Shown here: positions 1-8,107 of the stretch, one piece after another
How positions within the stretch are numbered: position 1 is the stretch's first letter
How the letters are laid out: the number at the start of each line of letters is the position of its first letter
Origin: Actinobacteria bacterium Ga0077560
GTDB taxonomy: Bacteria; Actinomycetota; Thermoleophilia; Miltoncostaeales; Miltoncostaeaceae
Direction of reading: 5' to 3'
Assembly (NCBI GenBank): GCA_001464275.1
Contig: LNFL01000057.1
Coordinates: 1-64,000, forward strand
Length of the DNA stretch: 64,000 nucleotides
Made by a program: the position numbers and the translations under genes
The notes under the pieces: generated by a model
The model's database searches: none
Seen by the model: the letters and a program-made list of their open reading frames with translations, nothing else
Told to the model about the DNA's origin: nothing

Positions 1-91
1 AGCGCCGCAACGAGCGCGATGGCCCTCCCTCCGCGCCTCATCGTCCTGCGCCCATTCGTCTCCGCCCTTCGTCCGATTCCCCTCACCTGGG

Positions 92-123
92 GAAATGGGT
101 CGAGGCGGCGGAAAGAGGGGGTG
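92..123 (+). repeat. Bipartite motif copy 1, downstream of relaxase gene
   Basis: This is a 32-nt bipartite motif, gaaatggg, 15 nt, gagggggtg. It lies 19 bp beyond the stop codon of the relaxase gene, which is read on the other strand. Five further copies with the same 15-nt spacing occur in the window, one upstream of the relaxase and four at the end of the tRNA-derived repeat units. Just before it, TTCCCC and GGGGAA can pair across six bases (tcacct), so the copy retains a hairpin like the other copies. Its last base differs (g instead of c). The function is not known; see findings. Confidence 0.7.
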
Positions 124-142
124 AGAGCTTGCGCGGGTTGGG

Positions 143-2704
143 CTACAGCTCCAGGGCGTCGGCGAGCGACGGGTCCTGGCGCTGGTTGTGCTGGTCCAGA
201 GCAAGGGGTTCCGAGACCGGGCGGCCGAGGCTGTCGGCGAAGGTGTCGATGCTCGGCCCGGCCGCCGCTGGCTCGAGCGCCCCCAGGTCGCGGGCATCGC
301 TGGTGTCGACCACGTAGAGCCGGGTGCGCTCGCGAGCCCTGGAGAGGGCCACGTAGCCCCATTCTGCGAGCCGGCTGGCGTCGCTGGCGAGCACGAACGC
401 CTCGGTGACGGTGGCGCCCTGCGCCGCGTGAACCGTGAGCGCGTAGGCGTGGTCGACCGACCGCGCGACGTAGTCCGAGGGAAGCTCGATGCGCTCTCCC
501 CCATCCGCGGTGAGGATGATGCCGCCGTCAGCATTGAGGTCCGTGATGACGCCGCGCGTGCCGTTCCTCACCGCCAGCCCGCGGTCGTTCCGGCGGGCGA
601 CGACTCGGTCACCGACGGCGTAGTCGCGTCCCCCGGCGCGCACGCGCGGCCCATCGAGGGCTCCGGCGTCCGTGAGCAGTTGCCGGGCCGCGTCGTTCAG
701 CGCGCGCACGTCCGTCCGACGGTGGGCGAGCATGACGGCCTCCTGCGGCCCAACCCGCTGCATGGCGTCCCACCAGTCCGCGATCAGGCAAGCCCGCGCG
801 TCGGCCGGGTCGTCACATGCGGCGACCCGGCCGCGGGCCGCGTACTCGATGATCGCCGGCTCCACGTCCCCCGATCGGATCTGGGCCAGGGCGGTGCGTT
901 CCCAGCCCTCCCGCTGCCGGCGGTTGCCCTCCAGTCGCACCGCGCCCTCCCGTTCGCAGAGGGCGGCGAAGAGCCCACCCGGGCCGACGGCGGGCAGCTG
1001 CGCCGGGTCGCCCACCAGGACCGCGCGGGCGTCGCGTTCCTCGACGTGCGCGAGTAGGGCGCTGAGCGTGCGCGTGTCGGCCATCGACGCCTCATCCACC
1101 ACCAGGACGCACCCGGTGGGAATGGGCGCGCGCGTCGCATCGACGAGGAGGGCGTGCATGGTGCGCGCCTCGATCCCGGCGCTTTCGGCCAGCGTGCGCG
1201 CGGCCTGCGCAGACGGTGCGGCGCCAAGCACGGCGATGCCGTCCGCCTCCAGGGCGCGCGCGCCGGCCGCGATGGCGGTGGTCTTGCCCGCGCCTGCGCG
1301 GCCCACCACACACGCGACGCGGTCGAGGTGCGCGCCCACCACGTGCGCGACGCGCGTCTGCTCTTCGGTGAGGCGCACGTCCTGCGCGCGGACGGCCGCG
1401 TCCACGCGCGTGTCCGTTGTCGACGCCACGTGCACGGCCCGTCCCCGCACCGCGACGGCGAGGCCTTCCGCCTCCCGCGCGAGCACCTCGCGCGTGGTCG
1501 CGCGCGCCGGCCGACCGAGACGCGCGTCCCCCACCGGGACGACGTGCGGCGCGTCGAACGCGTCGCGTGCAGCAGCCCGAATCGCGCTTACCGTGGCGCC
1601 TTCGGGATGCGCGTCGGCGATCGCGACCACCGCGTCCGCGTGCGTGAACGTCTGGCGCTTGGCGGTGAGTCCGTCGGCTCCGAGCAGGTCGTCGAGCAGG
1701 ACGCGCGCGTCCGGCGTGCGCGGCGCGCGCGGGCGCGCGCGGACCGCGTCCAGGGCGCGCGTGTCCAGTCCGTGCTCGGCCGCGCGTGCGCGCCAGCGGC
1801 CCACAGCCTCGGGCCAGTCGATGCGCCCCTTGTCAGGACGCGTGATCACCTGCGCGCGCTCCCGCGCGGCGAACCCACTGCCGCCGTTGGCCGCCGCGTG
1901 ATCCAACACGACCTGCCGACGCTGGCTGAACTCCTGAATCACCGTCGCCGGGACGGCGGCCAGATCCGCCTGGCCGTTCGTCACGGGCCCCCACTCGACG
2001 CCCAATCGCGCGGTGAGCTCGTGACGCAGACGCGCCTGGTACACGTGGCCGGCGGCGTGCCGCCAGTCCCGTACGAACAGCTGCCCGTCCAGCGCCCGCC
2101 ACTTCCCGTCGCCGCTGGGCGCCATGTTCGCGACGACGACGTGCGTGTGGAGATGCGGGTCGCCATCGCGGTTGGTCCGGTGCATGAACCCCGCCGCGGC
2201 GAAGCCGGACCGCACGCGCACGACCCCGTTGGTCCCGGACCTCACGACGCAGGCCTCTTCCTCCAGCAGCGCCATGGCGTCATGCCAGGCTGCCCGGTGG
2301 GCCCCGGCGATGACTCCCTGCACCCCGGCGCCGGCGAGCGCGTAGAGCAGGCTCACGGACTTCGGCGCCGAGAAAGTGAGGTCGAAGCCCGCCACCGGGC
2401 GGTGGGTCACCAGCTCGGTGATCCGCTCGCCGGTCGCGGGGTCGATCCGCGTCCTCGGGAGATCCCGAGCCGGCGGCGGCGGACGGAGCTCCTTACCAGT
2501 GACAGGATCGAGGCCCTGCAGCAGGCGGGTGAGGTCCCCGTCCGTGAGCGTGCCGGACAGGCCCAGGCGCTCCGCCGCAGCCCCCACCCACTCCCCCGCC
2601 ACCTCGCCGGCTCCCGCGTAGTAGTCCTCCTGGGACGTGGCGACCGTGCGCTCGTAGTAGGTCCGCTCCGACCCGTCCGGGCGGAGCCGCGCGATCGTCA
2701 GCAC
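143..2704 (-). CDS. MobF-family conjugative relaxase/helicase (TraA/TrwC-like)
   Basis: This is a relaxase that would nick one strand at an origin of transfer, stay bound to the 5' end and unwind DNA for conjugation. The N-terminal TrwC domain shows paired tyrosines (YYERT near residue 16 and DYY near 28), the FDLTFSAPKSVS motif near residue 110 and the metal-binding three-His motif HLHTH near 184-188. The C-terminal half is a RecD-like helicase with Walker A GRAGAGKTT and Walker B VLVVDEAS. The open frame begins at a TTG (2716), but the GTG at 2704 gives the family-typical MLTIARL start and is preferred. At 853 residues it is shorter than many F-type TraI proteins but complete. No type IV secretion genes lie in the window, so transfer would rely on another apparatus. 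It is flanked on both sides by the bipartite motif. Confidence 0.9.
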   Translation of the reverse strand: MLTIARLRPDGSERTYYERTVATSQEDYYAGAGEVAGEWVGAAAERLGLSGTLTDGDLTRLLQGLDPVTGKELRPPPPARDLPRTRIDPATGERITELVTHRPVAGFDLTFSAPKSVSLLYALAGAGVQGVIAGAHRAAWHDAMALLEEEACVVRSGTNGVVRVRSGFAAAGFMHRTNRDGDPHLHTHVVVANMAPSGDGKWRALDGQLFVRDWRHAAGHVYQARLRHELTARLGVEWGPVTNGQADLAAVPATVIQEFSQRRQVVLDHAAANGGSGFAARERAQVITRPDKGRIDWPEAVGRWRARAAEHGLDTRALDAVRARPRAPRTPDARVLLDDLLGADGLTAKRQTFTHADAVVAIADAHPEGATVSAIRAAARDAFDAPHVVPVGDARLGRPARATTREVLAREAEGLAVAVRGRAVHVASTTDTRVDAAVRAQDVRLTEEQTRVAHVVGAHLDRVACVVGRAGAGKTTAIAAGARALEADGIAVLGAAPSAQAARTLAESAGIEARTMHALLVDATRAPIPTGCVLVVDEASMADTRTLSALLAHVEERDARAVLVGDPAQLPAVGPGGLFAALCEREGAVRLEGNRRQREGWERTALAQIRSGDVEPAIIEYAARGRVAACDDPADARACLIADWWDAMQRVGPQEAVMLAHRRTDVRALNDAARQLLTDAGALDGPRVRAGGRDYAVGDRVVARRNDRGLAVRNGTRGVITDLNADGGIILTADGGERIELPSDYVARSVDHAYALTVHAAQGATVTEAFVLASDASRLAEWGYVALSRARERTRLYVVDTSDARDLGALEPAAAGPSIDTFADSLGRPVSEPLALDQHNQRQDPSLADALEL

Positions 2705-2772
2705 GCCAGGACCCAAGGGACGGCGTTGCGGTGCGGCTTGGCGGGGTCTCTCGGCATCGGTCTCTACCGAGA

Positions 2773-2804
2773 GAAATGGGTTCAGCAGCCCTCAGGAGGG
2801 GGTC
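2773..2804 (+). repeat. Bipartite motif copy 2, upstream of relaxase gene
   Basis: This copy (gaaatggg, 15 nt, gagggggtc) lies about 70 bp upstream of the relaxase start. Just before it, TCTC and GAGA can pair across the four bases tacc. The position next to a relaxase start, a hairpin, and a conserved short block at fixed distance are the arrangement expected of an origin of transfer, although a regulator-binding site is equally possible. The remaining bases of 2717-3005 hold nothing else I can recognise. Confidence 0.65.
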
Positions 2805-3005
2805 AGTGCATCGCCATGCAATTGTGCGCGGCCTGAACGCTGAAACGCTGTGAGTAGCCTCCTAGCCTGCGCCTTTCCGGAACTAGCGGTCTCGCTGTCC
2901 TGCAGGGCGTCGGCGCAGGTGGGGAAGCTTCGGATCACTTCGGGCTCTCGCTAGCATCGCCGTGAGGGAATGTGCGGCCGAGCCCGCCGAACAGGGAGCC
3001 GACCA

Positions 3006-4538
3006 GTGCAGGAGCTGCTCGCCTTTAGCTTCGTCGTGATGTCCGCGAAGCCCGCCGACACGTTTCGCGCGATTGAGCAGGAGGTCGTGGACTGGGCTTG
3101 GCTTAGGACGGGTCAGCCAACTCCCGACATAACTGCATCTGATGGGGCAGTCAGCACCGCGGAGGGTCACGAACTCCGGTGGTCTCGGGCAGATACGGGT
3201 GATGCCTCCCGCCGCGCGCTCGAGATCGAATTCGTTCACGAAGATGAGGGCGACTCCGGCCTCTCTTGGCACAGCACGGTTGAGCTCGCCCTTGATCAGC
3301 ATGGGCTCCGGGTCTGCCTGCGAATTGCGCGAGAGGCAACGCGGCTTGTTATGCGCCCGGCCTCCGTCACGCTTGGAACGCCCCGTCTAGTGCCCGCCCT
3401 CCTGGGCAAGTTCGATTGCCGGGCAGGCGACCTTCGCCTCGCGAAGGAGGGCCTTGCCGTTGACCCTGCCGGCATCGACTCACTCGTCGAGACAATCTGC
3501 ACCCCGCCGCCGAACCGCAGCCTGCCTGTAGTCGTCGTGGCGCCGAGGGATGGATCACCGTCCGCGGAGAGAATTGCCAGCCGGTTGGCTGGACTAGCCC
3601 ATGTGTACGGTCTCCAGGGCTTCCGCGCTTACCAGCAGCTGATCACAGCGCTCCCTGACGCCTTCACCCCCCCAGGAGGGGTTCGAGTCTATTGGCCAGG
3701 GTTCGGCTCGCCCTCGGATGGCCTTCGCCACCCGTACTGGACGGCAGCGCAGCTGGCTGTTGGGCACCTACCCATCGAGGATCTTCTCTTCGGGATTCTG
3801 TCTCGCGTCTCAGTGCTTCGGGTGCCACGGGACCCGCTTCTTCGCAAGCTTCGGGCCGAAGCGCGTAGCCAGCGAAGAGAGGCGATTGCATCAGCCGGCG
3901 GGGATGTCGCTGAGTACCAAGCCCTCCTCGACGACGTCGAACAAGAGCTCTCCAGACTCGAAGAGGAGAACCGAGTCCTAGAGGACACTGTGGCGAATCT
4001 TGAGAGCGCACTGGCGAATGCCCGCGCGAATCTGGAGACAGTCTGGGTTGCTGATGACCAGGCGGCGGGCGACAGCGCACAAGACGCCGCCGGTGTCGAG
4101 CCACCCCCGACCTGGTTGGAGTTCGCCGAGCGCCTACCTGAGCTTCAGACCGCGAGTACTGGCGCGCTGACGTTCACAGAACGTGCCGCCGAGTCCGCTC
4201 GATCGACTGGCTACCCAGATCCGCAGAGGATGTGGCGAACCCTCGAGGCTCTGGCCGAGGCCGCCCGCGAGTACCGCAAGGTCCATGCAGCCGTTGGCGC
4301 AAGACTCGACGTCTGGTTCATGGAAGGCTTCGGCTTGGACTACGCGGCGCAGGACTCGAAGCTCGGCGAGCTTGCCGACTTCGAGTTCGAGGGCGTCGCC
4401 TGGTCGCGAGAGCCCCACATCAAGGTCGACGACGCCAAGCACGGCCTCGACAACACCGGCCGCATCTACTTCGCCGTCGACAAAGAGGGCCTCCGCTTCA
4501 TCGTCGACCACATAGGACGCAAGCTCACGGCGCGCTGA
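3006..4538 (+). CDS. Uncharacterised coiled-coil protein
   Basis: I do not recognise this gene as a named family. The start chosen is the GTG at 3006, which has AGGGAG seven bases upstream; an upstream ATG at 2970 has no such site. The product is about 510 residues. The middle third has a block reading LAHVYGLQ followed by VRVYWPGF and HPYW. Residues 290-350 are rich in E, L, R and A with heptad spacing (EYQALLDDVEQELSRLEEEN) and should form a coiled coil. The C-terminus ends in RIYFAVDKEG...HIGRKL, a tail I associate with proteins of defence and mobile loci. It has no membrane segment or signal peptide. It stands alone between the relaxase and the partition genes. A role in defence or plasmid maintenance is only a guess. 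Confidence 0.75.
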   Translation: MQELLAFSFVVMSAKPADTFRAIEQEVVDWAWLRTGQPTPDITASDGAVSTAEGHELRWSRADTGDASRRALEIEFVHEDEGDSGLSWHSTVELALDQHGLRVCLRIAREATRLVMRPASVTLGTPRLVPALLGKFDCRAGDLRLAKEGLAVDPAGIDSLVETICTPPPNRSLPVVVVAPRDGSPSAERIASRLAGLAHVYGLQGFRAYQQLITALPDAFTPPGGVRVYWPGFGSPSDGLRHPYWTAAQLAVGHLPIEDLLFGILSRVSVLRVPRDPLLRKLRAEARSQRREAIASAGGDVAEYQALLDDVEQELSRLEEENRVLEDTVANLESALANARANLETVWVADDQAAGDSAQDAAGVEPPPTWLEFAERLPELQTASTGALTFTERAAESARSTGYPDPQRMWRTLEALAEAAREYRKVHAAVGARLDVWFMEGFGLDYAAQDSKLGELADFEFEGVAWSREPHIKVDDAKHGLDNTGRIYFAVDKEGLRFIVDHIGRKLTAR

Positions 4539-4576
4539 GTCTCGTCTCGGCCAGGCTGCCCTTCCCGGAGGGCTGT

Positions 4577-5155
4577 TCATCGGACCGTTAGGGACCAGCC
4601 GACTCCCCAGGCGGAGAGGATGTAGGCCCTTGGGTCGGCACCGGCAGCTACGAGCTTCCGACGGAGGCGACTGACGTGGGTGTCGACGGTTCGGGTGCGG
4701 CCTGCGCTGCGAAAGCCCCAGATGGTCCGCAAAAGCTCATCCTTGGGGATGACCCGCGTCGGATTCCGGGCGAAGGCGATCAGGACGTCGAACTCCCTGA
4801 TGGTGAGCGGGATGTCCGTCTCTCCCAGCCAGGCGCGCCGTGCCTCGGGGTCGATGGTGAGGTCTCGGACGTGGATGACTGAGGAGTACGCGGTGTCGGG
4901 CTCCCAGATCGGGGTCGGGACGGCTTCGATTGCCGTGGTGAGTTGGAGGGCGGCTTGTTCGGCGGCGCGCAGCGTCTGGGTCCAGGGACCGAGGTCCGCG
5001 CCGCGGGTGCTGAGCTGTGAGATGCGAGCGACGACGGGCCTCATGCGGCGCCGGATGACGCACAGCTCTGCGTAGATGCCGTCGGAGATCTCCGAGGGAG
5101 ACGCCGGCGCCGCTTGAGGCGTCGCGGGTGTGGCGTGGGTTGCCTGGGTGGTCAT
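4577..5155 (-). CDS. Orphan OmpR/PhoB-type winged-helix DNA-binding protein
   Basis: The C-terminal 100 residues of this 192-residue protein form a Trans_reg_C winged helix: LTIREFDVLIAFARNP, then VIPKDELLRTIWG, then TVDTHVSRLRRKL and a terminal beta hairpin. The N-terminal half is not a receiver domain; it lacks the acidic pocket and phosphoacceptor Asp of response regulators. It cannot therefore be a classical kinase partner and may sense something else or act as a constitutive regulator. The start is the ATG at 5155, with AGGGGAGA eight bases upstream; the frame remains open to 5407 but without support. It is divergent from parA, and the 302-bp gap between them contains hairpins and TACGTA repeats, so it may regulate the partition/replication region. 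Confidence 0.85.
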   Translation of the reverse strand: MTTQATHATPATPQAAPASPSEISDGIYAELCVIRRRMRPVVARISQLSTRGADLGPWTQTLRAAEQAALQLTTAIEAVPTPIWEPDTAYSSVIHVRDLTIDPEARRAWLGETDIPLTIREFDVLIAFARNPTRVIPKDELLRTIWGFRSAGRTRTVDTHVSRLRRKLVAAGADPRAYILSAWGVGWSLTVR

Positions 5156-5254
5156 CGTCTCTCCCCTCTTCTGCGCCTGCCCGGTGGGCTTCGCGCTGGT
5201 TCGCCGTGTGGGAGGGCACGGCGCCGGCGACGACCAGGGCGTCACCGGACGGGA

Positions 5255-5288
5255 AACCCCGCCTGCGGGGTTGACGCCCTGAGGCGTC
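5255..5288. other. Two adjacent hairpins in the regulator-parA gap
   Basis: Two perfect inverted repeats sit back to back: AACCCCGC/GCGGGGTT with a two-base loop (5255-5272) and GACGCC/GGCGTC with a four-base loop (5273-5288). Neither is followed by a T-run. They lie between divergent genes, so they are not placed as terminators. They may be protein-binding sites or replication/partition structures of the plasmid-like module. Confidence 0.5.
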
Positions 5289-5403
5289 GTCGGCGATGCC
5301 GTTTCCGACCAGGCGATCCGGCTCGAAGCCCGACGAGAGCCGCAAAGGGAGACGCGATCTGCGGCAAGGGTGCCTGCGTGGGGCACCTGAACCCAGGCTA
5401 CTT

Positions 5404-5445
5404 GCATGCGTAAATACGTATGCGCTCATATACGTAGACACGTAG
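5404..5445 (+). promoter_or_regulatory. TACGTA repeats upstream of parA
   Basis: The stretch directly upstream of parA holds TACGTA at 5415-5420 and at 5431-5436, followed by a related ACACGTAG at 5439, all spaced at short intervals. Each TACGTA is a palindrome. Such repeats in front of a ParA gene are typical of autoregulatory operators or centromere sites bound by the small partition protein. The parA ribosome-binding site (AGGGAGG) follows at once. Confidence 0.5.
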
Positions 5446-5457
5446 AGGGAGGCGACG

Positions 5458-6063
5458 GTGATCATCGTGATCGCGAACACCAAGGGCGGCGTGGCCAAGA
5501 CGACCATGGCCGTGCATATGGCCGCCGTGCTGGGCGCCCAGCACCGCACCCTGCTCGTGGACGCGGACCCCCAAGGGTCGGCGCTGTCATGGGCAGAGGA
5601 GATCGAGAAGTTCCCGGCGGTCGCGGTGGGACGCGCCCGGAGCCGGGGACTGGCGAGGGACCTGCGGTCGCTCGCCACGGACTTCGACTATGTGGTGGTC
5701 GACACTCCGGGGTCTAGGGAGAGCGGGATCGCCGGGCAGGCGGTCAGCGCCGCCGATCTGGTGCTCGTGCCGATCGCTCCGACGGCTGCCGACTTCGCGG
5801 ACATGCCGAAGACCATCGAGTTGATCGACGACGCTGCGGTCGCGGCACCACCGAGGATCCTGGCGGTGCTCACCAGGGTGCGCCCCGGAACGCGCTCCCG
5901 CAGTGACGCCCGCGCAGCGCTGATCGAACACGGCGTGGAGGTCGCCACAACCGAGTTGCCGCTGCGTGAATCGATCGCCGGCGCATACGGCGGCCCGCTC
6001 GCCGAACCCGCGCTGTGGGAGGCACTCATCCAGGAGATCATCCGCTTTGAGGTGGCAGCGTGA
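5458..6063 (+). CDS. parA: ParA-family partition ATPase
   Basis: This 201-residue ParA/MinD-type ATPase has the deviant Walker A motif KGGVAKTT at residues 9-16 and the LLVDADPQGSALSW switch region near residue 40. It would form ATP-dependent dimers on nucleoid DNA and move a plasmid or element via a partner protein. It has no N-terminal DNA-binding extension, which makes it a short, type Ib-like ParA. The start is the GTG at 5458 with AGGGAGG eight bases upstream. Its stop overlaps the start of the next gene by four bases (GTGA), a translationally coupled parA-parB arrangement. Confidence 0.93.
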   Translation: MIIVIANTKGGVAKTTMAVHMAAVLGAQHRTLLVDADPQGSALSWAEEIEKFPAVAVGRARSRGLARDLRSLATDFDYVVVDTPGSRESGIAGQAVSAADLVLVPIAPTAADFADMPKTIELIDDAAVAAPPRILAVLTRVRPGTRSRSDARAALIEHGVEVATTELPLRESIAGAYGGPLAEPALWEALIQEIIRFEVAA

Positions 6064-6317
6064 CCCGGTCCCGCCCCAACCGCCTCTCGGCGGCCGCGAG
6101 CCGGAGCACCAGGCGGCTCGATGAACGGGCCGCGGGGGACACGGCGCGAAGAGTGAGGGTGTCGTGTGATCTGACCGACGCCAACTACCGGCTGCTGCAC
6201 GCCGCGGTGGCCGACTACCGCGCCACCAAGATCGACATCCTCAACGCCCTGGTCGGGTTGCTCGCCGACCCGGAGATCGCGGCGACGGTCGCCGACCGCT
6301 TGGGCACCTCCGAGTAG
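6060..6317 (+). CDS. Small ParB-like/ribbon-helix-helix partner of ParA
   Basis: This is an 85-residue basic protein. After a serine/arginine-rich leader, residues 31-75 (RVRVSCDLTDANYRLLHAAVADYRATKIDILNALVG, read in parts) have the pattern of a ribbon-helix-helix fold: a short beta strand with alternating basic residues, then two helices. It overlaps parA by four bases and is very likely its centromere-binding partner and repressor, acting on the TACGTA repeats or on the iterons. The family assignment rests on pattern and context, not on a strong motif. Confidence 0.75.
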   Translation: MTRSRPNRLSAAASRSTRRLDERAAGDTARRVRVSCDLTDANYRLLHAAVADYRATKIDILNALVGLLADPEIAATVADRLGTSE

Positions 6318-6425
6318 ACCGGTGGGGCGCCCTCGGTGGCGCCCCAGCCGCCAGACGAAACACCGGACTCTTTCGGACTGTGGTGGTCGAAAGTCACCGT
6401 TTTGCAGCGAGACTGCAGCAGCCAT

Positions 6426-6590
6426 GGTCGCATGCACTGCCCAGGTCCGGTCGCACGAACTGCCCTGGTCGGTCGCACCGACTGCGCAGGCCGGTCGCAC
6501 CGACTGCCCTGGTTCAGGCCGCACGGACTGCCCTGGTACCGGTCGCACCGACTGCCTTGGTCCGAGTCGCATCAACTGCCCTGGTCGGCG
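6426..6590 (+). repeat. Seven tandem iteron-like repeats
   Basis: Seven imperfect copies of a 22-25 bp unit with the core GGTCGCACCGACTGCCCTGG run head to tail, starting at about 6426, 6449, 6471, 6493, 6517, 6541 and 6565. Unit length varies by two to three bases and there are no unique spacers. They overlap the 3' end of the replication initiator gene on the other strand, so they also encode its repetitive C-terminal tail (AVDATRTKAVGATGTRAV). They fit iterons bound by the initiator, or a centromere for the adjacent ParA system. Confidence 0.8.
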
Positions 6591-7536
6591 GAGCCGCCGC
6601 GGGCTCTCTGCGACGGACTACCAGGACCCGCTCGCCCCGCCGTTCTCCGTCCTCGACGCCGACCCAGGTGTACCGGTTGTCGGCACGCGTCACCTCGTCG
6701 GCTGCTCGCCGGACGGTCGCCAGACGGTGCCCGGTGCGACCAGCCTCGATCCCGAGGCTGGTCAGCAGCGCCGGGTCGACGACTCGGCGCCACCGGCCCC
6801 GGAAGCGCTCGGCCTCCAGGAAGATGAGCAGCCGTCGGCTGGTCTGACCACGCAGCCCCCTCATCTCCGACCAGCTGACGTAGGTGATGTTGCCGGCGCG
6901 CAGCTGCTGCAGCAGCCAGTCGCCGAGAACGAGGAAACCGGCCTGCGAGGGCCGTGCCGGTCGGTCGCGCTCCCCGCGTTCCCATCGGTCTACGAGGCCG
7001 AACGTGTCGATGCGGACCTCTCTGACCGCAGCGTTGAACACCCTGGCGCGGAACGTGGCCTGTGTCAGCGCATCGACGGCGTCGGCCAGGTCCGCGCAGG
7101 CGCCACCCCCGCGCCCCCAACCAAGATCATCGGCGAGCCCGGTGAGGGTGAACGGAACCGCACGGGCAGTGGGGTCATCGAGCTCTCGCCAGCGGGAGCA
7201 GACCCACACGATGATGTCGAACGCCAAGGCCCCGAGGGCCTGGCCGGTGTCGATGCGCTGGACGATGCCCAAGGCATCGTTGATGTCGCCGAGCGCACGC
7301 CCGGTGCGCCACAACCCCTTTCGCGCCAGGTTTGTCTCGACGCAGGCCCGGTCGGACGCCAGGCGGCTGGAGGGCCTGCCGGCCGGCAGCGCGCAGGCGT
7401 CACGGTCCGGCTCTGGCTGCGGCGCCTCGCCAGGCGCCGGGACGTGCTGCTCCCACGCCCTGCGCGCGCGGAGCACGAGGGCCCGCAGGTCCGGGTCATC
7501 GGGCAGCTCGAAGGGCAACCCCTCGTGACCGGTCAC
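6514..7536 (-). CDS. Putative plasmid replication initiator (winged-helix Rep)
   Basis: This 340-residue protein has the layout of iteron-binding Rep proteins. A first winged-helix-like block runs from about residue 95 to 180 (ALAFDIIVWVCSRW, VPFTLTGLADDLGWG, DALTQATFRARVFN). A second runs from about 200 to 290 (LLQQLRAGNITYVSW, GLRGQTSRRLLIFLEAERFRGRWRR). It probably binds the iterons and recruits the host replication machinery. The start is a GTG at 7536 with only a weak upstream GGTGGC. The last 25 residues are encoded by the iterons. The assignment is by fold pattern and by proximity to iterons and parA; a regulator is the alternative. Confidence 0.7.
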   Translation of the reverse strand: MTGHEGLPFELPDDPDLRALVLRARRAWEQHVPAPGEAPQPEPDRDACALPAGRPSSRLASDRACVETNLARKGLWRTGRALGDINDALGIVQRIDTGQALGALAFDIIVWVCSRWRELDDPTARAVPFTLTGLADDLGWGRGGGACADLADAVDALTQATFRARVFNAAVREVRIDTFGLVDRWERGERDRPARPSQAGFLVLGDWLLQQLRAGNITYVSWSEMRGLRGQTSRRLLIFLEAERFRGRWRRVVDPALLTSLGIEAGRTGHRLATVRRAADEVTRADNRYTWVGVEDGERRGERVLVVRRREPAAAPPTRAVDATRTKAVGATGTRAVRAA

Positions 7537-7568
7537 GGCGCCACCGCGGCGCCCGTCGCGGCGCGTGG

Positions 7569-7909
7569 GGTGGTAACAGGGTGGTAACGCGACCCACAGA
7601 GACCACGGGAGATTTCGCCGCGGAAGCGGCGCCCCAGAACGCCGTTCAGAGCTGATCTTCCAGACGACGGGAGACCACGGGAGACACCGGCGCCCGACTC
7701 ATAAGCCTCCGAGCGCAGGTTCGAGTCCTGCCACGCCCACTCAGATGCCTTATGGAGACTGCAATCTCGCCATGGGCGGAGGTGGCGACGAACAGGGGAT
7801 TTCCAGGGTGCTGCTCGCTGTTGACCGGGCCCCGAACGCTCGCGTGCCCGCTCCGGCTGAAGGTGTTCCATACCCTTGAAATGGGTTCACGCGCCGATGT
7901 GAGGGGGTC
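7569..7909 (+). repeat. tRNA-derived att-like repeat unit 1
   Basis: This is the first of four units of 333-343 bp. The upstream arm has two GGTGGTAAC direct repeats (from 7569 and 7580) and two copies of AGACCACGGGAGA, the sort of short repeats that integrases and excisionases bind. The core (7696-7746) is a tRNA 3' fragment. The downstream arm shares blocks with the other units, including a CAGGGGATTTCC-like stretch and a CTGAAGGTGTTCCATACC hairpin arm, and ends in the bipartite motif at 7878-7909. This copy is the most diverged and its hairpin retains only a TGAA/TTCA stem. Confidence 0.8.
7696..7746 (+). other. att core 1: 3' part of a CAT-anticodon tRNA
   Basis: The 51-bp core runs from the anticodon loop (CTCATAA) through a 5-nt variable region, a perfect T-arm (GCAGG/CCTGC around TTCGAGT), the CACGCCC acceptor strand and discriminator A. 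The sequence before the loop cannot form the anticodon stem, and there is no D-arm, so it is not a working tRNA. This copy has GCCTC instead of TCCTC after the loop. There is no encoded CCA. Confidence 0.8.
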
Positions 7910-8107
7910 AGTGGTCCTCCGGAGGCGAAGCGAGCTCCCCGACTGGACCCAGTGGGCCGACCGAGGCCCTGCGGTTCTCCCTCGGGACCGGCACCACCGC
8001 CGAGGGTGTCTAGATGGCCATCGGCCTGCTGACCCGCCATGCCGACCGTATCCGACGCCGTTGACGCACGGGCCGCCGCCACCGAGGAGCAGCGCCTAAC
8101 CTGCGAC

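Noticed and set aside
143..1057. Long plus-strand frames opposite the relaxase
   Set aside because: They are GC-skew shadows of the relaxase codons, without motifs or start signals.
4577..5407. Start of the orphan regulator at 5407
   Set aside because: The upstream part covers hairpins and the parA control region, and the ATG at 5155 has a strong ribosome-binding site.
6426..6590. CRISPR array
   Set aside because: The repeats are directly adjacent, with no unique spacers and no cas genes; they fit iterons.
1..7536. Complete conjugative element in module A
   Set aside because: Only the relaxase is present; no coupling protein, ATPase or channel genes of a type IV system or FtsK-like translocase are visible in the window.
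7698..7742. Functional tRNA-Met or tRNA-Ile genes at the four att cores
   Set aside because: The 5' half, D-arm and a pairing 5' anticodon stem strand are missing in all four copies, so no cloverleaf can form.
7533..7871. Minus-strand protein frames over the repeat units, with a recurring WAWQDSNLR segment
   Set aside because: That segment is the antisense translation of the tRNA 3' end and its flank. It recurs only because the DNA repeats and has no start signal or protein family.
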